Assembly: GCF_001187915.1 (NCBI RefSeq)
Contig: NZ_LGIU01000065.1
Coordinates: 1-36,979 of the forward strand
DNA length: 36,979 nucleotides
Origin: Arthrobacter sp. RIT-PI-e
GTDB taxonomy: Bacteria; Actinomycetota; Actinomycetes; Actinomycetales; Micrococcaceae
Reading direction: 5' to 3'
Positions 32,880 through 36,979 of this stretch are shown piece after piece. Made by a program: the position numbers and the translations under genes. Each line of letters begins with the position of its first letter. Positions within the stretch are counted from its first letter, which is position 1. A model generated the notes under the pieces. The model did not search any database and was not told the origin of the DNA. It worked only from the letters and a program-made list of their open reading frames with translations.

Positions 32880-33332
32880 ATGGATGCCATGGACCGGAAG
32901 ATACTTGCTGAGCTTCAACGGGACGGTCGGATGTCATTGACGGACCTCGCGGATCGGGTCCAGTTGAGCTTGTCTCCGTGCCACCGTCGGGTGCGCGCAT
33001 TGGAGCAGTCCGGAGCGATCGACGGGTATCGGGCCCAGGTGAATCTGAACGCACTGGGTTTGACGTTCGAGTCCTTGGTCTTCGTGACCATGCAGGACGC
33101 TCAGCGCTCCACCTTGGACGCCTTCGAGGCGGCTGTTGAGGCGGTGCCGAACATTCTGCAGGCTCAACGGCTCTTCGGTAACCCGGACTACCTTCTTCGG
33201 GTGGTAGCTGCGGATCTGCCGGCGTTCCAGCGCCTGTACGACGAGCAGATCGCAGCCCTGCCCGGGGTGTTGAAACTGAGTTCGACGCTGGTGATGAAGA
33301 CGGTCGTGGACCACCGGCCGGCACCTCTCTGA
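32880..33332 (+). CDS. Lrp/AsnC family transcriptional regulator
   Basis: A 150-residue regulator of standard size. The N-terminal winged helix-turn-helix is MDAMDRKILAELQRDGRMSL, TDLADRVQLSLSPCHRRVRA, LEQSGAIDGY. The C-terminal RAM (ligand-binding) domain has ALGLTFESLVFVTM, PNILQAQRLFGNPDYLLRVV and LPGVLKLSSTLVMKTV. It is divergent from the LysE-type exporter and probably controls it in response to an amino acid. An in-frame ATG three codons in is an alternative start. Confidence 0.9.
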   Translation: MDAMDRKILAELQRDGRMSLTDLADRVQLSLSPCHRRVRALEQSGAIDGYRAQVNLNALGLTFESLVFVTMQDAQRSTLDAFEAAVEAVPNILQAQRLFGNPDYLLRVVAADLPAFQRLYDEQIAALPGVLKLSSTLVMKTVVDHRPAPL

Positions 33333-33535
33333 TCCGTTAATCGCCGGTTCCTTGTTCATCGTGGTGCGAGGATCAGCGCTGCCGATAGGTTGCGCCCTGT
33401 GTTGGAGAGGCCAGAAGCAGGGCGGCTTGCGATCGTTGTTGCCGATGGGCAGGAGGACGACGTGATGCAGCAATGTCGCCCGGCGAAGAGGCGCGGTGAG
33501 GTCACCCGGTCACGTCGCGTGGGTGGGGCGGGTGG

Positions 33536-34720
33536 TCAGGTGGTGTCCTCAGAGGCTGCTTTGGGGCTTCGAAGGGTGATGCCGGCCGCCAGGGTGAGGC
33601 TTGCGGCGGTCGCGATGAGGATACCGAGGACACCCGTTGCCGGCGCCAGTACTCCTACGAGGGCAGGGACGGTGGATTGACCGACCCGGTTGCCTGCAAG
33701 CCGCAGTGACATCGCCATTCCCCGGTGTCTTGCTTCTGCGACATCGGTCAGCCAGGCCATCGTGATCGGTTGGCAGACTCCTATCGCGAGTCCGAAGATC
33801 GCCGCTCCGGTGATGAGAAGAACGCTGTTGACGGGCAGTCCGGTGAGGCCGAGTCCGAGCGCGGAGACCAGTAGCGCTGTCGAGAGGAGAGCCTTGCGCG
33901 ACATGGTGCGGATGAGCAGCGGAAGTGCGGCGCGTGAGGCCATGGTCATGACCGCCCGCACGGTGAGCATGGTGCTGATGATCACCGCGGGAAGGGCGCG
34001 TTCGGTACCGAGTGCGGGCCAGAAGGCAAGGGTGACGTCGATGGATGCCAGGGCGAGGCTGCCGGCGATCAGGGCTCGGAGAACCCCCCGCTTCCGGAGC
34101 AGGGCGTGGCTTGTGGAAAGGATGCCCGCCTGTGCTGTGGTCGTTCCTGCCGATGGGGAGGACTTCATGAAGGCACTGGTGAGGGCGAGGAGCACTCCGA
34201 CACTGAGGGAGATGAGGAAGACCAGGGAAAGGTTCGGCCCGAGGGATGCTTCGTGAGGTAGCGCTAGAAGGAGCGGTCCTGCAGCCTGCCCGGTCGAGGC
34301 GGCGAAGGTATAAAGACCGAAGGCGCTCTCCCTTTTGCCTTCCGTGGACAGGTTGGCGACGACCGTTTGTTCGCTGACGACGCTGAGGAGGTGTCCTAGG
34401 CCAAGGAGAAACGCTGCTGCGAGCAGGCCCGTCACCTGATCGATGAAGACCAGTGCGACCACTCCTGAGAGAACCATGAGCAGGGCGCCGAGCAGCGCTA
34501 TCGTGCGCTCTCCGAGTCGGTCGGTGAATCGTCCTGCAGGTAGAGCCAGCGCCAGTGCGGGCAGCGCGAACGCCGTACCGATCAGACCGAGTATGGCCGC
34601 GGATCCTCCGGCCTCGATCACGGCATAGGACAGTCCTGGCCTGACAGCGTAGGTGAAGACCTGTACCAGCACGGCGTGTGCCACGACGATTGACCAGGTC
34701 ATCCGGGATGGCCTTCTCAC
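33536..34720 (-). CDS. Major facilitator superfamily transporter
   Basis: A 394-residue protein with about 12 hydrophobic helices. The loop 2-3 motif reads AGRFTDRLGERTIALLGALL, and a second-half equivalent is MAWLTDVAEARHRGMAMSLR. It starts with GTG and lies 48 bases after the four-carbon acid sugar kinase on the same strand, so it is probably the last gene of that operon and imports its substrate, although export cannot be excluded. A long overlapping frame on the same strand (up to 34754) is a shadow. Confidence 0.85.
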   Translation of the reverse strand: MRRPSRMTWSIVVAHAVLVQVFTYAVRPGLSYAVIEAGGSAAILGLIGTAFALPALALALPAGRFTDRLGERTIALLGALLMVLSGVVALVFIDQVTGLLAAAFLLGLGHLLSVVSEQTVVANLSTEGKRESAFGLYTFAASTGQAAGPLLLALPHEASLGPNLSLVFLISLSVGVLLALTSAFMKSSPSAGTTTAQAGILSTSHALLRKRGVLRALIAGSLALASIDVTLAFWPALGTERALPAVIISTMLTVRAVMTMASRAALPLLIRTMSRKALLSTALLVSALGLGLTGLPVNSVLLITGAAIFGLAIGVCQPITMAWLTDVAEARHRGMAMSLRLAGNRVGQSTVPALVGVLAPATGVLGILIATAASLTLAAGITLRSPKAASEDTT

Positions 34721-34768
34721 GATGGCTGCCGGCCGTCTGCGCCCTGGAGTTCACTCACTTTCAGGCGG

Positions 34769-36052
34769 TCATGCCTGAGCGGCTGTGCCGTGCAGGCTTG
34801 CGGTGGTGTCGAGGAGGAAGCTCGGGGTGCCGAAGTTCCCGGATTTGAGCAGGAGTGCAAGAGGCGCTGCTGTGCCTTGGGTGATGATCCATGGGACTCC
34901 GGGTGCTGCCTCATCCCCGATCAGCCCACCGTTGACTTGCAGGGCCGTGACGACGGCACCTGAGGTCTCTCCCCCGGCGACGACCAGACGTTGGATGCCA
35001 CGCTGCACGAGGCCTTGAGCGATGAGCCCCATTGCCGTTTCGAGGATCTCAGCTGATCGTTCGATGCCCAGTGCCTCCTGGGAACGCTGGAGCATTTCCG
35101 GGGGAAGTGAGGAGTAGATGAGTGGGGGTAGGGAGGAGTTCTGCGCGTCGTACCACTGCAGGGCTGCGGCGGCCAGGTTCTGTGGGTCGGGAACGGAAAC
35201 AGCGTCCAACCAGAAGGACGGGTGGTTCTTCTCCTGCAGGGCAGCGATTTGCTCGAGCGTGCGTGCCGAGCAGGATCCTGCCAGGGCGACAGCGGGGTTC
35301 ATATTCCACGGTTCACTGATGTCCGTGACGTGGTGCGGTATCGCGTCGCGGCGGACGACTGCCTTCGCGAGCCCGCCGGCCAGCCCTGCTGCCCCAGAGA
35401 CGAGGGGAGCGTCGATGACGGCTGAACCAATCTTGAGGAGGTCGGTCTCGTCGACGGCGTCCACGACGGCGTAGGCGACACCTCGGGTTTCCAGGCTTTC
35501 GAGGGTCGCCGCGATGGCTGTAGTGCCCTGGTCCACGGTCGTCAGATCAACCAGTACCACGGTCCTCTTGGTCTGGGGGTGGAGCAGGCGCGTGATCCGG
35601 GAATCGGTCATCGGGGTGAGGGGGTGGTGGCGCATCGGTGAATCCGAGAGCAGCGTCCCGTTAACGAACAGGTGTCCCTGGTACTGGGTTCGTCCGTGTT
35701 CTGGTGAGCTGGGGACCACGACCGCGATGGTGCTGCCGACCCGCTGGGCCAACGCGTCCAGGACGGGGCCGATGTTTCCTTCGCGGGTGGAGTCGAAGGT
35801 CGAGCAGAATTTGAAGAACAGCTGCCGGGACCCGGCATCCAGGAGCGTGTCAGCTGCTTCCAAAGAGGCTTTGACCGCCTCGGCGACGGGGATGGTGCGG
35901 CTTTTCAAGGCGATGACGATGACGTCGACGTCAGGGTCGACGGGAGGTTCTGTGGCGGGGCCGAACTGGATCAGGACCCGCAGACCTGCCCGACGGAAGG
36001 CGACGGCGACGTCGGTGCCACCGGTGAAGTCATCGGCGATTACCCCGATCAT
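34769..36052 (-). CDS. otnK: Four-carbon acid sugar kinase (DUF1537/OtnK family)
   Basis: A 427-residue kinase. The N-terminal motif IGVIADDFTGGTDVAVAFRR is diagnostic of DUF1537 (SbnA/OtnK) kinases, which phosphorylate threonate, erythronate or 3-oxo-tetronate. Further features are KFCSTFDSTREGNIGPVLDA and VVVPSSPEHGRTQYQGHLFV in the sugar domain, and the C-terminal nucleotide domain with LVVAGGETSGAVVTAL, GGLIGDEAAPGVPW and SGNFGTPSFL. Its ATG overlaps the stop of the racemase-family gene (ATGA). Expected pathway: tetronate breakdown to triose phosphate; the exact substrate is not settled by sequence. Confidence 0.88.
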   Translation of the reverse strand: MIGVIADDFTGGTDVAVAFRRAGLRVLIQFGPATEPPVDPDVDVIVIALKSRTIPVAEAVKASLEAADTLLDAGSRQLFFKFCSTFDSTREGNIGPVLDALAQRVGSTIAVVVPSSPEHGRTQYQGHLFVNGTLLSDSPMRHHPLTPMTDSRITRLLHPQTKRTVVLVDLTTVDQGTTAIAATLESLETRGVAYAVVDAVDETDLLKIGSAVIDAPLVSGAAGLAGGLAKAVVRRDAIPHHVTDISEPWNMNPAVALAGSCSARTLEQIAALQEKNHPSFWLDAVSVPDPQNLAAAALQWYDAQNSSLPPLIYSSLPPEMLQRSQEALGIERSAEILETAMGLIAQGLVQRGIQRLVVAGGETSGAVVTALQVNGGLIGDEAAPGVPWIITQGTAAPLALLLKSGNFGTPSFLLDTTASLHGTAAQA

Positions 36053-36732
36053 GGCTGTCCTCCAAGGATGCTGGTGCGCAGGGATGCGGCTGCACTTGCC
36101 GGGCCCGTGTGAACGAGAATGCCGGTCTGCTGCTCGAGAGCCTTGCTCGCAGGGGACAGCGAGTATTGACCGAGCAGAATCGCCGTCGGTGTTACCCCGC
36201 TGCTGTGAACGGCGGAGACCAGGCTTGCCGTGAGGGCCTCGAGGTCCCCTCGGCGGGCTGCTGCTGCGGCGCCGACTGCAACGACGCCGTGGACGTCGAT
36301 GGTGGTGTTCGTCGTGGCTGCCTGCTGTGAGAAACGGGCAACAGTGTCCTGTAGGGGTCCATCTGCATTGGCGAGGACGAGGACTCGTTCGGGGGCCTGC
36401 TCGATAAGCCGGGCGAAGGCGACCTCATCGGGGGCGAGCACGGGAACGGAGGCGTTCGGCGCGAAGTCCTGTGCGACGGCGCCATACAGGGAGCAGGTGA
36501 GCAAGATGCCTTGTGCGCCTTCGGTCACGGCATGGTTGATCAGGCGGCGCATCCTGTCGGCAAGGGCGCTGGTGACGCCTGCGGGTTCTGCATCTTCCTG
36601 CAACCGATCATCGAGTAGATTCCACAGCTGCGCTTCCGGGAAGTGCTCCGCGAACGCGGCGGTAGCCGGGCCGATAGCGGCGGGCGTTGCATTGATGAGC
36701 GCGATGAGGGGCTGGGGCTCGTGAGATTGCAT
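36049..36732 (-). CDS. Aspartate/glutamate racemase family protein
   Basis: A 227-residue protein of the Asp/Glu/hydantoin racemase superfamily. The N-terminal half has IALINATPAAIGPATAAF, and the first catalytic Cys is likely in GILLTCSLYGAVAQ. A second Cys at the expected C-terminal place is not seen (there is AILLGQYSLSPAS), so racemase activity is doubtful and a decarboxylase- or isomerase-like role is possible. I start at 36732 because GAGGAT lies eight bases upstream; the frame continues to 36816 without support. It is coupled to the kinase gene by a four-base overlap. Confidence 0.75.
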   Translation of the reverse strand: MQSHEPQPLIALINATPAAIGPATAAFAEHFPEAQLWNLLDDRLQEDAEPAGVTSALADRMRRLINHAVTEGAQGILLTCSLYGAVAQDFAPNASVPVLAPDEVAFARLIEQAPERVLVLANADGPLQDTVARFSQQAATTNTTIDVHGVVAVGAAAAARRGDLEALTASLVSAVHSSGVTPTAILLGQYSLSPASKALEQQTGILVHTGPASAAASLRTSILGGQP

Positions 36733-36820
36733 GGTCGAGATCCTCGATTGATCGAAGGAACGCAGCTGCGTCAGTGTCGACAGTGAAGCGGCGCGGTGCG
36801 GTGAGTAGTGAAACAACGGA

Positions 36821-36860
36821 CCTGTCGGGGCGGGATGGAAGTTCTTCCCACCCCGGCAGG
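36821..36860 (-). terminator. Hairpin between the dehydrogenase and racemase-family genes
   Basis: CCTG-T-CGGGG-C-GGGA at 36821-36835 pairs with TCCC-A-CCCCG-G-CAGG at 36846-36860, a 15-bp stem with two mismatches and a ten-base loop. It may reduce read-through from the dehydrogenase gene or protect its message end. Confidence 0.5.
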
Positions 36861-36889
36861 TGCTGGTGTGCTGTGTTGCGGTGTGGGTG

Positions 36890-36979
36890 TTAGATGCGGG
36901 TGGTGGCGGTAGCGACGGCGTCGGCGAAGCCGGAGGTGCTGGCGGTGCCGCCCATGTCGGGGGTCATGGTGCCTTCGCT
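36890..36979 (-). CDS. C-terminus of an isopropylmalate/tartrate dehydrogenase-type enzyme
   Basis: The last 29 codons of a minus-strand gene running in from beyond the window: SEGTMTPDMGGTASTSGFAD, then AVATATTRI and TAA. The T-x-D-(M/L)-G-G-T-A-S-T segment is the conserved end of the isocitrate/isopropylmalate/tartrate dehydrogenase family. In a set with a four-carbon acid sugar kinase, a tartrate/malate-type dehydrogenase is more likely than leucine biosynthesis (inference). Confidence 0.75.
   Translation of the reverse strand, partial: SEGTMTPDMGGTASTSGFADAVATATTRI

Noticed and set aside
33549..34754. 401-residue minus-strand frame overlapping the MFS gene
   Set aside because: Its product is Arg/His/Pro-rich with no hydrophobic pattern or domain, while the alternative frame gives 12 membrane helices.

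Overview
The window is high-GC, densely coded DNA that reads as an actinobacterium. The signs are GTG starts, ATGA start/stop overlaps, Asp23-like/DUF6286/AmaP-type envelope genes, an LGFP-repeat protein, a MobF relaxase of the actinobacterial plasmid type and DUF2236/MpaB. A Micrococcales genus (Brevibacterium or Micrococcaceae-like) or a Corynebacterium relative fits, but nothing seen fixes the genus. No rRNA, tRNA or CRISPR array was recognised.

Left part (1-6.4 kb): the 5' end of an unknown minus-strand gene, then an RsbQ-type alpha/beta hydrolase overlapping a PAS-GGDEF-EAL protein. This looks like an RsbQ/PAS sensory pair wired to cyclic-di-GMP. Converging on it is a minus-strand unit in which a Tat-signal lipoprotein with intradiol-dioxygenase ligands is followed by tatA-tatC-tatB, i.e. 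a compact Tat translocase with a likely cargo. A frameshifted remnant of a tyrosine recombinase lies upstream.

6.5-13.9 kb: a divergent envelope-stress locus. On the minus strand are two Asp23 proteins, a small membrane protein, a DUF6286-like protein and an AmaP-like anchor. On the plus strand are an ECF-like sigma factor, an Asp23-like protein with an N-terminal anti-sigma-type zinc motif, and a third Asp23-like protein, coupled by overlaps. A small membrane protein, an RDD protein and an LGFP-repeat protein follow.

14-30 kb: accessory DNA. It holds a nucleotidyltransferase/hydrolase fusion, a serine resolvase with iterated sites at its start, a small membrane protein and an HNH nuclease. 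Next is a clearly AT-richer gene for a 766-residue AAA_13 (RloC/PrrC-like) ATPase with a CxxC hook, a candidate phage-defence gene. Two diverged copies of a ~370-380 bp structured leader follow; one precedes a frameshifted gene, the other a ParB-like protein, with an MpaB/DUF2236 gene between them. Then come a hairpin-rich 315-bp intergenic region, a coiled-coil helper gene, a ~500-bp intergenic region that is a good place for oriT, and a 1,612-residue MobF relaxase-helicase. This section looks like the backbone of a conjugative or mobilisable plasmid or integrated element.

30-37 kb: ordinary-looking metabolic DNA. It contains two tandem STAS-like (DUF7793-type) proteins, an RraA-family protein, a LysE exporter divergent from an Lrp/AsnC regulator, and a minus-strand catabolic operon. 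The operon is an isopropylmalate/tartrate-type dehydrogenase end, an Asp/Glu racemase-family protein, a four-carbon acid sugar kinase and an MFS transporter.
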